A stretch of DNA of 64,000 nt from Thermomicrobiales bacterium (GTDB lineage Bacteria > Chloroflexota > Chloroflexia > Thermomicrobiales > UBA6265): assembly GCA_020432165.1 (NCBI GenBank), contig JAGQGU010000001.1, positions 182,655-246,654 of the forward strand, read 5' to 3'. Position 1 is the first letter of the stretch, and every line of letters begins with the position of its first letter. The position numbers and the translations under genes were made by a program. The notes beneath the pieces are model-generated. The model worked only from the letters and a program-made list of their open reading frames with translations, searched no databases and was not told the DNA's origin. Shown piece by piece: positions 35,219-44,130 of the stretch.

Positions 35219-36784
35219 ATGCAGTTTCCTCGCGAATCTGGCATTCTGCTGCATCCAACATCACTTCCCGGTGACTTTGGTATTGGTGATTTTGGCGGGA
35301 GCGCCTATCGCTTTGTCGATTGGTTGGAGGCCTCCGGTCAGCGACTTTGGCAGGTAATGCCGCTCGGACCGGTTGGATATGGTGATTCGCCATATTCCGC
35401 GACCAGCGCCTTCGCCGGCAATCCTCTGCTTGTATCGCTCTCTGTTCTGATCGGCGATGGTTTGCTGACAGATGCCGACTTGGTGGATGCTTCCGACTTC
35501 CCGGAGGCGCGGGTCGATTGGGAGTTGGTGCGACCATGGCGCTGGAATAAGTTACGTCTTGCCTACGACCGCCTCCATGACAATCCCATGCTCATGGCGG
35601 AGTTTGTCCGCTTCCTTGATGTGGCACCCCAGTGGTTGCACGATTACACCCTCTTCGTCAGCCTGAAGGATCACTTTGGCGGCGGCTGGTGGCTGGATTG
35701 GCCAGCGGACATTCGTGCACACGAAGGTGCGGCCATTGAGCATTGGACCGTTGAACTCGCACCTGAGATTCGTTTCCAAAGCTTTGTCCAGTTTCTCTTC
35801 CAGCGGCAGTGGCATACGCTGCGCACCTATGCCAATCAGCGTGGTATCCGCCTGATCGGTGATATTCCGATCTTCGTCGCGTTAGACAGCGCCGATGTCT
35901 GGGCGAATCAGCATCAGTTCAACTTTGATGCTAACGGTCAGCCCACCTGGGTCGCCGGTGTGCCGCCGGACTACTTTAGCCCTACCGGGCAGCGCTGGGG
36001 AAACCCAACCTATAACTGGCCAGTGATGCAGTCTGATGGATTCAGTTGGTGGGTAGAGCGATTCCGTGCGGTGCGTGATCTGGTTGATATCATCCGCATC
36101 GATCACTTCCGTGGTTTCGCTGCCGCCTGGCATGTTCCGGGTACCGACGACACCGCCGCCAATGGCCATTGGGAACTGGCACCGGGCGCTGAAGTCTTCG
36201 CTGCTGCGCGGCGCGCGATCGGCGAATTCCCTGTAATTGTCGAGGATTTGGGGCTAATCACGGCCGATGTCGTGACGTTGCGCGAGATTCTCGGTTTCCC
36301 GGGCATGAATGTGTTGCATTTCGCATTTGATGGCGATCCATCCAACAGTTATCTACCACACAATCAGCTGCGGCATTCCGTCACCTATACCGCCACGCAC
36401 GATAACCAGACAACGATTGGTTGGTGGGAATCGCAAGGGGACGATGCGCAGGAGCGAGTGCGCCACTATCTTGGACACCCGGTAGCTGATCCGGCCTGGG
36501 ATCTGCTGCGCGTCGCATTGAGCAGCGTTAGCAACACCGCGATCATTCCGATGCAGGACGTACTCCGCCTTGGTGACGAGGCGCGCATGAACACTCCCGC
36601 CACGACCTGGGGAAACTGGGGCTGGATGATGACCCCTGCCCAACTCGATTTCGGATTGGCCCAAGGGTTGCGCGATCTTACCAGCACCTATGGCCGCATC
36701 TCGGACGATTACCCACCCCGTACCGTGAGTGAATTTGACTATTCCTCGCCGTTCAGTGGTATCACCGCCACCAGATCCTGGTGA
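35219..36784 (+). CDS. malQ: 4-alpha-glucanotransferase (amylomaltase)
   Basis: This 521-residue GH77 enzyme moves alpha-1,4-glucan segments between acceptors, releasing glucose or longer chains. The N-terminus RESGILLHPTSLPGDFGIGDFG is diagnostic. Catalytic segments are IRIDHFRGFAAAW (nucleophile Asp), IVEDLGLI (acid/base Glu) and TATHDNQTTIGWW (third Asp). It lies 43 bases after the lipoprotein gene and about 120 bases before the GH57 branching enzyme. Together with the distant GlgE cluster it would remodel linear glucan. Confidence 0.96.
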   Translation: MQFPRESGILLHPTSLPGDFGIGDFGGSAYRFVDWLEASGQRLWQVMPLGPVGYGDSPYSATSAFAGNPLLVSLSVLIGDGLLTDADLVDASDFPEARVDWELVRPWRWNKLRLAYDRLHDNPMLMAEFVRFLDVAPQWLHDYTLFVSLKDHFGGGWWLDWPADIRAHEGAAIEHWTVELAPEIRFQSFVQFLFQRQWHTLRTYANQRGIRLIGDIPIFVALDSADVWANQHQFNFDANGQPTWVAGVPPDYFSPTGQRWGNPTYNWPVMQSDGFSWWVERFRAVRDLVDIIRIDHFRGFAAAWHVPGTDDTAANGHWELAPGAEVFAAARRAIGEFPVIVEDLGLITADVVTLREILGFPGMNVLHFAFDGDPSNSYLPHNQLRHSVTYTATHDNQTTIGWWESQGDDAQERVRHYLGHPVADPAWDLLRVALSSVSNTAIIPMQDVLRLGDEARMNTPATTWGNWGWMMTPAQLDFGLAQGLRDLTSTYGRISDDYPPRTVSEFDYSSPFSGITATRSW

Positions 36785-36839
36785 TGGTGATGTCGTTCGG
36801 AATCTGGGCCATTCACCTGTAAACTAGGGACAGAATCAG

Positions 36840-36860
36840 TCGGGAAGGGGGGCTTCCCGA
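36840..36860 (+). other. Hairpin between malQ and the GH57 gene
   Basis: TCGGGAAG / CTTCCCGA gives a perfect 8-bp stem with a five-G loop, followed by TTTCTGC. It could act as a weak terminator or message-processing site. Confidence 0.45.
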
Positions 36861-36907
36861 TTTCTGCACGAGTCCAAACACCGCTGTTGGGCAGACTGGA
36901 GCGAGTA

Positions 36908-38620
36908 ATGCCACAGGCCAATGGTGCATTCACATTTGTGTTGCACAGTCATCTTCCATATGCACGTCAGGCGGGAATGTGGCCACACGGAGAAGAATGG
37001 GTTCACGAGGCCATTGCTGAGACGTATGTGCCTTTGTGGAATGCGCTCTACGACCTGGCGGAGCAGGGGATCGACTACAAAATCACGGTCAGTATCACTC
37101 CCATTCTGGGTGAGCAACTTGCTGATCCGTTGATCGTCGATCACTTCATCACCTATGCCGAAGAGCGTGCTGCCTGGGCTGCAGCCGATATCGAACGCTT
37201 CCGCAAGGATGGCGACCCAGAGATGGAAGCATTGGCAATCCATTTCCACCATTGGTATAGCCGCATCCTTACCAGCTTCCGGGATCGCTTCAACTGTGAT
37301 CTTCTTGGTTCGCTCAAGCGTCTGCAGGATGCTGGTCTCGTCGAGATTTCGACCTCTGCTGCCACCCACGGTTACCTGCCCTTGCTCGCTCGTGATTCCT
37401 CCATCTTTGGCCAGATTCAGACCGGTGTCAGCTCCTACGAGCGTCACTTCGGCCGTCGGCCCAAGGCCATCTGGTTGCCGGAATGTGCCTATCGTCCGGC
37501 ATATGTGGAAGAGGATGGCGTCAAGCGTCCTGGTTTGGAAACCTACCTCGGTGAGCAAGGCATTCGTGTCTTCTTCAGCGAAACGCACACCGTCGAAGGT
37601 GGACGTCCCGTCGGCAAGGCTGCCGGAGATAGCATCGGCATTTATGGTGCCGTGCCCCGTCGCCAGTTGATTGCTCAACCGCATGACGAGCAAACCGAAC
37701 CGGGCACCACCTTCAAGAGCTACTGGGTTGGTGATGAGCCGGGCCGCGTCGCTGTACTGGGTCGCAACAACCGTACTGGTCAGCAGGTTTGGAGCGGTCA
37801 GTTCGGATACCCGGGCGATGAGTGGTATCGCGAATTCCATCGCAAGGATGGCGTCAGCGGTATGCAGTACTGGCGTATCGGTATGCCCGGCACCGATCTC
37901 GGAGCCAAGCCCCCCTACGATCCGGCGACGGCATCCGAGCGTGTGAAAGCGCACGCTGCGCACTTTGTTGGTCTGGTCAGTGATCTCCTGCGGGAGAACC
38001 GTGAGACGACCGGCGAGTACGGCATTATCGCCAGTAATTACGATACCGAGCTTTTCGGACACTGGTGGTTCGAGGGTGTTGATTGGTTGAAGGAAGTGCT
38101 GATCGGACTCGCGGCCGACGATACCGTCGATCTCACCACAGCGTCAGCCTGGGTGGAAGAGCACGGTGGCGATAGCGTCATGGTGCTACCGGAGTCCAGT
38201 TGGGGAATGGGTGGCAATCACTACACCTGGATGAACGATCAGACCAGCTGGATGTGGCCGGTTATCCACGCCGCCGAGAATCGCATGGAAGCGTTGATTG
38301 CAGCATATCCCGATGCCGATGGCGATCTGGAGCGCGTATTGGCGCAGGCGGCGCGCGAGTTGCTCCTTCTGGAGAGCTCCGACTGGCCGTTCCTGGTCAC
38401 CACTGGTCAGGCGAACGAATACGCCATTCAGCGCTTCAATGAGCATGTTGAACGCTTCAATCAGATGGCCGACCTCGCCGAGGCAGGTGCTGACCTGGAC
38501 GAAGTTACAGCCATGAACCTGGATGCATTGGAGGATCAGGACAATCCCTTCCCGGCAATCGATTATCGTGTCTTCGCGGCCCGGCAGGGGCATGCCGAGG
38601 TACTCCTCGAAGCCGACTAG
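36908..38620 (+). CDS. GH57 1,4-alpha-glucan branching enzyme
   Basis: This 570-residue GH57 enzyme introduces alpha-1,6 branches into alpha-glucan. The N-terminus FVLHSHLPYAR and GEEWVHEAIAETYVPL are typical of the branching subgroup. Catalytic Glu lies in KAIWLPECAYRP (about residue 193) and the Asp in NYDTELFGHWWFEG (about residue 380). The helical C-terminal domain is of the GH57 type. The ATG at 36908 follows GGAGCG and is preferred over an upstream TTG at 36887. This enzyme would replace the usual GH13 GlgB, which is not seen in the window. Confidence 0.93.
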   Translation: MPQANGAFTFVLHSHLPYARQAGMWPHGEEWVHEAIAETYVPLWNALYDLAEQGIDYKITVSITPILGEQLADPLIVDHFITYAEERAAWAAADIERFRKDGDPEMEALAIHFHHWYSRILTSFRDRFNCDLLGSLKRLQDAGLVEISTSAATHGYLPLLARDSSIFGQIQTGVSSYERHFGRRPKAIWLPECAYRPAYVEEDGVKRPGLETYLGEQGIRVFFSETHTVEGGRPVGKAAGDSIGIYGAVPRRQLIAQPHDEQTEPGTTFKSYWVGDEPGRVAVLGRNNRTGQQVWSGQFGYPGDEWYREFHRKDGVSGMQYWRIGMPGTDLGAKPPYDPATASERVKAHAAHFVGLVSDLLRENRETTGEYGIIASNYDTELFGHWWFEGVDWLKEVLIGLAADDTVDLTTASAWVEEHGGDSVMVLPESSWGMGGNHYTWMNDQTSWMWPVIHAAENRMEALIAAYPDADGDLERVLAQAARELLLLESSDWPFLVTTGQANEYAIQRFNEHVERFNQMADLAEAGADLDEVTAMNLDALEDQDNPFPAIDYRVFAARQGHAEVLLEAD

Positions 38621-38670
38621 AGCATTCTTCACAGAACTTGATCATCGATCTCAGGGAGTTTGCGTCTCTG

Positions 38671-38761
38671 TCGGTAGTGGCGACCTTCATGGTCGCCCGA
38701 GAAGGCACGTTGGGTGCTGATCATCCGCCACCAAGGTGACCACGAGGGTCACCACTACCGA
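38671..38761. repeat. REP-type inverted doublet (BIME-like) with GTAG heads
   Basis: Two 27-base arms (38671-38697 and 38735-38761) are inverted copies differing at four positions. Each begins TCGGTAGTGG and contains its own 7-bp hairpin, GGCGACC/GGTCGCC in one and GGTGACC/GGTCACC in the other, with five-base loops. The C-G to T-A difference is compensatory, so pairing is kept. A GTAG before the hairpin is the hallmark of REP sequences moved by RAYT (REP-associated tyrosine) transposases. No RAYT gene is in the window. Confidence 0.8.
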
Positions 38762-38821
38762 TGGCGTGGGCGGCTCTTTTGCTCAGTGACTATGAAGATT
38801 GCTGTAATATGCATGGTGATA

Positions 38822-38847
38822 GGGCGGATCGCAAGATCCGCCCTTTT
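38822..38847 (+). terminator. Intrinsic terminator upstream of the MarR gene
   Basis: GGGCGGATC (38822-38830) / GATCCGCCC (38835-38843) is a perfect 9-bp stem with a GCAA tetraloop, followed by TTTTCT. It ends transcripts from the GH57 side just before the MarR promoter. Confidence 0.85.
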
Positions 38848-38863
38848 CTGTGCCCAGACTCCA

Positions 38864-38892
38864 TTGCAAAACATATCGTAATACGATAGAGT
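38864..38892 (+). promoter_or_regulatory. MarR promoter with embedded palindromic operator
   Basis: TTGCAA (38864-38869) and TAGAGT (38887-38892) are separated by 17 bases. Inside lies the palindrome TATCGTA-A-TACGATA (38874-38888). A perfect 15-base palindrome between the promoter boxes fits an autoregulatory MarR operator. Confidence 0.65.
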
Positions 38893-38900
38893 ATGCTGCG

Positions 38901-39338
38901 ATGAGAGAAGAGACCACTGCACCAAACTACACAGCCCTCGCCGACTTTCGCACCGAACTGCGGAGGTTTCTGGCGACAAGCGCAGATGCAGCCAGGTCGG
39001 CCGGTATTGACCCGACCCAACATCAGTTATTGCTGGTGGTGAAAGGCATGGAGCCGATGCAGGTCACGATTGGTGATCTGGCGGATCGCCTGATGATCAA
39101 GCATCACAGTGCGGTCGAGCTCGTGAATCGCTGCGAGCAGAATGGCTGGATCGAACGTCATCGGGATGATGTCGATCGCCGTGTCGTGCATGTGCGTCTG
39201 ACGGCACAGGGGGAGACCATCCTCTCGGATCTCTCGACGCTGCATATGCGAGAGCTGCAATCCTCAGGGCCACGATTGATCAAGGCGCTTACGGCAATTC
39301 TCAAAGACAACGCAATCTCGGGTAAGGGAGACCAATGA
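38901..39338 (+). CDS. MarR-family transcriptional regulator
   Basis: This 145-residue winged-helix regulator has a DNA-recognition helix in TIGDLADRLMIKHHSAVELVNRCEQNGWIER (residues about 60-95, split by the turn) and the wing DDVDRRVVHVRLTAQG. The start at 38901 is chosen because the operator and promoter lie directly before it; the frame is open upstream without a ribosome site. Members repress until a ligand, often phenolic or oxidising, binds. The gene is translationally coupled (ATGA) to the ClC channel, so it probably controls the channel and itself. Confidence 0.92.
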   Translation: MREETTAPNYTALADFRTELRRFLATSADAARSAGIDPTQHQLLLVVKGMEPMQVTIGDLADRLMIKHHSAVELVNRCEQNGWIERHRDDVDRRVVHVRLTAQGETILSDLSTLHMRELQSSGPRLIKALTAILKDNAISGKGDQ

Positions 39339-41143
39339 CGGAAGCACACGGACTATCCGGAGAGGGTGATTTCTCAGCAACGCGGCGCATGCTGGTGCTT
39401 GCTGGCTTCGCTGTGGTCATCGGTTCGCTCGGGGCGGTATTGGCGTGGGCGCTGCTACGACTCATCAATTTCTTCACGAATCTCTTCTACTTTCATCAAT
39501 TCTCGTTTGCCAAAGCTTCACCGGCGGATAACCACCTGGGCATCTGGGCGCTCTTTGTACCTGTTCTGGGTGGCCTCATTCTTGGTCTGATGGCGCGATT
39601 TGGCAGCGAACGTATTCGCGGTCACGGTATCCCGGAAGCGATCGAGGCGATCATGCTCAATGGCAGTCGCATGTCGTTTCGTGTGGCAGGTCTCAAGCCG
39701 CTCTCGTCTGCCATTAGCATCGGTTCGGGTGGTCCGTTCGGCGCAGAAGGTCCCATCATTATGACCGGCGGCGCGGCGGGATCATTGCTGGCGCAGTTTT
39801 TCCATTTCTCCAATGCAGAACGCAAAACCCTCATGATTGCCGGCGCGGCTGCCGGTATGTCGGCGGTCTTTGCCACACCAGTGGCAGCACTGGCGTTGGC
39901 CGTGGAACTCCTGCTCTTCGAAATGAAGCCGCGGTCGCTCTTTCCCGTCGCAGTCGCATCGATCACCGCCGCGATCCTGCGCACATCGCTTCTCGGTCAT
40001 GGTCCAATCTTCCCGGTTGGTCAGTTTCATTTGAGCATGAACTGGCAGTTGGCGCTCTTCTGCATCCTCTCTGGTGTTCTTGCCGGCTGTCTCGCCTGGG
40101 TGATTACCAATATGGTCTACCTGGCGGAGGATTCATTCCTGAAGCTACCTGTGCACTGGATGTGGTGGCCTGCCATCGGTGGTATCGCCGTCGGCATCGG
40201 TGGACTCATCTTCCCGCAAGCCCTCGGTGTGGGCTACGACGTGATTGAGGAGTTGCTTACCACTCACGCCTCCATGCAGCTCATCCTCGGTGTGTTGGTG
40301 GTGAAGTCAGTCATCTGGGCTATCCCGCTTGGTGCGGGCACCAGTGGTGGTGTGTTGGCCCCGATGCTGATGATGGGTGCCGCGCTTGGTGCACTGGAGG
40401 GTCGAGTCTTTCCGGATCATGGCACGGGATTCTGGGCACTCATCGGTATGTGCGCGATTCTGGCTGGTACCATGCGTGTACCGTTCACCGCGCTCTTCTT
40501 CGCGATTGAACTCACGCATGATATGTCGCTACTCTTGCCACTGATGATTGCCGCAGTGATCGCCTATGGCACCACGGTCCTGATCCTGCCGCGGAGCGTT
40601 CTCACCGAGAAAATCAGCCGACGTGGCTATCACATCACCCGCGAATACTCGATCGATCCTTTGGAGGTATTGATGGTGCGGGATGTCATGCGTACAGATA
40701 TCGCCGCCTTCCCGATCTCCATGCCGCTATCCGACGTGCAGCTGATTGCACGAGAATCGTCGCAGCGAAAGGGCCAGCACCTCTATCCTGTGCTTGCCGA
40801 TGCTGGTGCCATGGTGGGTGTCGTCACCAGACGTACGCTTTGGTCGGCGCTGGATGACCCCAACTTTGCTTCGGCGGAGCGTCCGTTGGAGACACTCTCG
40901 CTGAAGTCACCTCAGGTTGTTGGCGATCGCGATACGTTGCGCTCAGTGTTGAATCGCATGGCTGAATCCGGTTTGATGGCTTACCCGGTGGTAGATTCCG
41001 GAACCGGTGAACTGAAAGGGCTTATCGGCTTGCGTGATATGGTTACCGCCGAGGAGAAGACATTGAACGAAGAACGCACCCGCGAGCGCTGGCTGCGAGT
41101 GCGTCTCTTTGGGCGATCATCACAAGAAGTTGTCAATACCTGA
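39335..41143 (+). CDS. ClC-type chloride channel/antiporter with CBS domains
   Basis: This 602-residue membrane protein has the ClC signature segments GSGGPFGAEGPIIMTGG (residues about 128-145), the Glu gate in that motif, and GAGTSGGVLAPMLMMGA near 330. About eighteen helices are expected. A C-terminal pair of CBS domains (about residues 445-575), starting VMRTDIAAFP, is likely a nucleotide sensor. ClC proteins pass chloride through a channel or exchange it for protons. Its partner gene MarR, overlapping at the start, suggests a ligand-controlled stress role. Confidence 0.94.
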   Translation: MTEAHGLSGEGDFSATRRMLVLAGFAVVIGSLGAVLAWALLRLINFFTNLFYFHQFSFAKASPADNHLGIWALFVPVLGGLILGLMARFGSERIRGHGIPEAIEAIMLNGSRMSFRVAGLKPLSSAISIGSGGPFGAEGPIIMTGGAAGSLLAQFFHFSNAERKTLMIAGAAAGMSAVFATPVAALALAVELLLFEMKPRSLFPVAVASITAAILRTSLLGHGPIFPVGQFHLSMNWQLALFCILSGVLAGCLAWVITNMVYLAEDSFLKLPVHWMWWPAIGGIAVGIGGLIFPQALGVGYDVIEELLTTHASMQLILGVLVVKSVIWAIPLGAGTSGGVLAPMLMMGAALGALEGRVFPDHGTGFWALIGMCAILAGTMRVPFTALFFAIELTHDMSLLLPLMIAAVIAYGTTVLILPRSVLTEKISRRGYHITREYSIDPLEVLMVRDVMRTDIAAFPISMPLSDVQLIARESSQRKGQHLYPVLADAGAMVGVVTRRTLWSALDDPNFASAERPLETLSLKSPQVVGDRDTLRSVLNRMAESGLMAYPVVDSGTGELKGLIGLRDMVTAEEKTLNEERTRERWLRVRLFGRSSQEVVNT

Positions 41144-41146
41144 CAG

Positions 41147-42913
41147 CTACGCCTCCGGGGTGGATTCCGCTGGCATGGCTTCGCGATCCACCGTCACCTC
41201 GGCGTCAATGCGCACGGGTGTTGATCCACTCCACGGCCCCTGACGGGTGCCCTGCAACCAATCTTTCTGGACATAGGCCGGATTCCAGAAACCGATGGGA
41301 ATCAACACCGCGTTCTTCAGTAGCAATGTCTCCGCTTCGGCGTAGAGGGCATTGCGCTTTTCTTCGTCCAGCTCAGTCGTGGCTGCGGTGATCTTTTCAT
41401 CGAATGTGGCGGCATCGGCACCCGGTGTGTAATCACCGGAGTCCTCCAGCGATGGTTCCCAGTTGAACCAACCCGCGTTGTAGTCGCTATCCTGGGCTGC
41501 GATGGCGAGGAGCGATGGCACATCCGTATCGATCTGCCACTGCACCAGTTGCATCTGCAGACCGCCAGCATCCTGCCGCGCTGCGGTGATTTGTTCGGCG
41601 GTTAGTGCAGTATCGTGGGTGATGGTAAGTCCGGTTGCGTCCTGGAGCATCGTGACAAGCTGTGCCATCCGATCCATCGCATCGGAAGCCTCGGTTGCCG
41701 GTTGATAGAGCATAAGCTCGTATTCGCTCGACTCAGGATCAAGTTCGGCATCGGCCAGCAGAGCAGCGACATCATCATCGAAGGCATCGGTTGGAGCCTC
41801 ATAGTTGGCGATGCTGGCCAATACGGGTGGGGTGAAGCTGTTCGCAGCCACGTAGGTATCGAGTTGAATATCGGCTGCCCACTGCTCACGGTTGATTGCT
41901 GCCGCGAACGCCCGCCGTACACGGACATCGTTGAACGGAGTTTGATGGAAGTCGAGCGCGAGTGCGTAGACCGAACTTTGGGTATCGAACTGATGTAGAG
42001 ATTCCCGCAGGGCATCATCCTCTGCCAGTGTGCTGAGAATCCCGATCGGTAGATCGGCAACTGCTACGGCATCATCCTGGAACCACTGCAAGATCTCGGC
42101 ATCAGTGCCGCCCGTCGGAGCAATGCGCCACTCGATCTCGCCGATGTCAGCCGATTTCTCGCTCCAGTGGTAGGGATTCGGCGTCATGCGAATGGTGCTA
42201 TCGGTAAATTCCGTGATTCGCCATGGACCGGATGCGGCGTCTACCAACTCCACCGGATCGTCCGTCGCACCATACTTGGGGTGCACGACCGCATACCCGA
42301 ATGTGGCGAGATAGCTGGGGAAATGGGCGAGGGGAGCTGTGAGGGTGATCTCCAGTGTGCGTTCATCAGGAGCGGTCACGCTGAGGGCCAGGTTCTCACC
42401 GGCAGCCCGCTCTGCCGCGCCACCAATGGGTGCGAAGTAACGGTACATCGGAGTCAGTGCTGTGCTATCCAATGCCCTATGCCAGCTATCGATGAAGTGC
42501 TCCGCGGTGATGATCGTGCCATCAGCGAAGGCGATCCCGTCGCGCAGTGTCGCGGTCCACACCGAGCCATCCTCGTTTGGTTCCACACTTTCGGCGAGAT
42601 CCGCTTCCACGGCGCCATTCTCGTCAAAGCGGAGAAGTCCGCTCCAGGCATATGGCAGCATGACCCAGAAAGGTCCCCAGTTGACGGAGCGGTGAGGATC
42701 CACCGTTACTGGCTGTCCATAGGCATTGAATGGCAGGTGCAATGTGATATCGGCTGTTTCCGGGATAGCTGGCGGGGTGGATGTACCCTGCCCCAATGCC
42801 CGGATCGGCACCGCACTCACAGCCAATCCAGCCGTGAGCGCGGACATCCGGAGGAAATCGCGACGGTTCTGCGACATACGCACAAGACGGTGGAACTCGG
42901 TGTGGGCTCGCAT
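41147..42913 (-). CDS. Exported extracellular solute-binding protein, family 5 (OppA-like)
   Basis: This 588-residue protein resembles OppA/DppA binding proteins of peptide ABC transporters. A twin-arginine signal (NRRDFLRMSALTAG, from residue 16) is followed by a cleavable region near ALGQG. The mature part has PHRSVNWGPFWVMLPYAWSGL and a long family-5 domain. The start at 42913 is chosen because GAGGAG lies six bases upstream. The C-terminus ends AESTPEA, another Thr/Pro/Glu/Ala tail. No permease or ATPase lies nearby, so it is an orphan and may work with a distant transporter. Confidence 0.9.
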   Translation of the reverse strand: MRAHTEFHRLVRMSQNRRDFLRMSALTAGLAVSAVPIRALGQGTSTPPAIPETADITLHLPFNAYGQPVTVDPHRSVNWGPFWVMLPYAWSGLLRFDENGAVEADLAESVEPNEDGSVWTATLRDGIAFADGTIITAEHFIDSWHRALDSTALTPMYRYFAPIGGAAERAAGENLALSVTAPDERTLEITLTAPLAHFPSYLATFGYAVVHPKYGATDDPVELVDAASGPWRITEFTDSTIRMTPNPYHWSEKSADIGEIEWRIAPTGGTDAEILQWFQDDAVAVADLPIGILSTLAEDDALRESLHQFDTQSSVYALALDFHQTPFNDVRVRRAFAAAINREQWAADIQLDTYVAANSFTPPVLASIANYEAPTDAFDDDVAALLADAELDPESSEYELMLYQPATEASDAMDRMAQLVTMLQDATGLTITHDTALTAEQITAARQDAGGLQMQLVQWQIDTDVPSLLAIAAQDSDYNAGWFNWEPSLEDSGDYTPGADAATFDEKITAATTELDEEKRNALYAEAETLLLKNAVLIPIGFWNPAYVQKDWLQGTRQGPWSGSTPVRIDAEVTVDREAMPAESTPEA

Positions 42914-42983
42914 GGAATCTCCTCTACCGCGGATACTGTTCGTCTATGTATTCAAACGTCGCGCTACACCGTTTGGTTACACG

Positions 42984-44036
42984 CTATCCCAGATTGTATC
43001 CATAGTCGCGTGTGCCTGCCTCGCGCAGGAACTGCGCCAGCAGATCGATACAGGCCTGGATATCGCTCTTGGCGCACATTTCGTTGACGGAATGCACATA
43101 GCGGCTGGGGATCGAAATGGTGCAGGTGATAGAACCCTCGCCTGCGCGCTGGAAGGCACCAGCATCGGTACCGCCGCGCGGTAGAACTTCCAGCTGGTAT
43201 GGGATATCGTTCTGCTCCGCAATCTCCTGCAGATGCGCAATCAACTTGCGGTTTGGCAGTTGCGATCCATCAAACACCTTGATCGCAGCTCCGGCTCCGA
43301 GTTTCGTGACGGCGCCATCGGGTGTCATGCCCGGGATATCCCCCGCGATGGTGGTGTCGATCGCAATCGTGATCTCTGGTTGCACACCAAATGCTGCGGT
43401 GGTGGCACCTCGGAGTCCCACTTCTTCCTGGACTGTTGCTACTGGATAGACATCGGCGGCGACATCCCCCGCAGCACGAATGGCTTCCAGCATGACGTAG
43501 CAGCCGAGCCGGTCATCCAGGCTCTTGCTCACTACCATATCGCCGATTTCTTCAAACTCCCGTCGGAGCGTGATCATATCGCCGATTTGTACCTTATCCT
43601 TGACCACCTCACCCTTGAGACCGAGATCGACGAAGAGGTCTTCCAGCGTGAGGTCCTTCTTCTCACCTGCGCCGAGCAGATGGATCGGTTTGGTACCGGG
43701 CATGAGGGTACCGGGAAGCACGCCATCGTTTCGGGTATAGACGGAGACTCTTTGTGCCACCAACGTGCGCGGATCGAATCCACCTACCGGCTGAAGGCGG
43801 ATATAGCCGCTCTCCTCGATAAAGCGCACAATGAACCCGATTTCATCCATATGTGCTGTAACAACAACCTTGGGACCGCCGCTGCCGGGAATGCGGGCGA
43901 TGATATTGCCGAGAGCATCGGCGCGGATATCCTGCGCCAGTGTGTTGAGTTCGGAGACGATGACAGCTCGCGGTTCATCCTCACAACCGGGAATACCGTT
44001 GGCCTGGGTTAGTTGACGCATCAGCTCGAGATTCAT
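42984..44036 (-). CDS. M42 family metallopeptidase (aminopeptidase)
   Basis: This 350-residue enzyme belongs to the M42 group of dizinc aminopeptidases that form tetrahedral particles. Visible landmarks are TAHMDEIGFIV (first His and Asp of the metal site), DDRLGCYVMLEA (bridging Asp), TVQEEVGLRGA (catalytic Glu and ligand), and a late ligand in RYVHSVNEMC. Such enzymes remove N-terminal residues from short peptides, downstream of the proteasome or Clp proteases. The gene follows the solute-binding gene on the same strand at 70 bases. Confidence 0.93.
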   Translation of the reverse strand: MNLELMRQLTQANGIPGCEDEPRAVIVSELNTLAQDIRADALGNIIARIPGSGGPKVVVTAHMDEIGFIVRFIEESGYIRLQPVGGFDPRTLVAQRVSVYTRNDGVLPGTLMPGTKPIHLLGAGEKKDLTLEDLFVDLGLKGEVVKDKVQIGDMITLRREFEEIGDMVVSKSLDDRLGCYVMLEAIRAAGDVAADVYPVATVQEEVGLRGATTAAFGVQPEITIAIDTTIAGDIPGMTPDGAVTKLGAGAAIKVFDGSQLPNRKLIAHLQEIAEQNDIPYQLEVLPRGGTDAGAFQRAGEGSITCTISIPSRYVHSVNEMCAKSDIQACIDLLAQFLREAGTRDYGYNLG

Positions 44037-44068
44037 GGAACCGCAACTCCTCTATTCAGAAAGTACTT

Positions 44069-44101
44069 CGGGGGCATGGTACCGCATGTACCACACCCCC
44101 G
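44069..44101 (-). terminator. Hairpin terminator of the DUF3352 gene
   Basis: A 14-bp stem with two G-U pairs spans 44069-44101 with a five-base loop, 30 bases past the stop. The following U content is low, so efficiency is uncertain. Confidence 0.55.
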
Positions 44102-44130
44102 GAAGTCATCGTTACTCGATTTGCTCTCGG

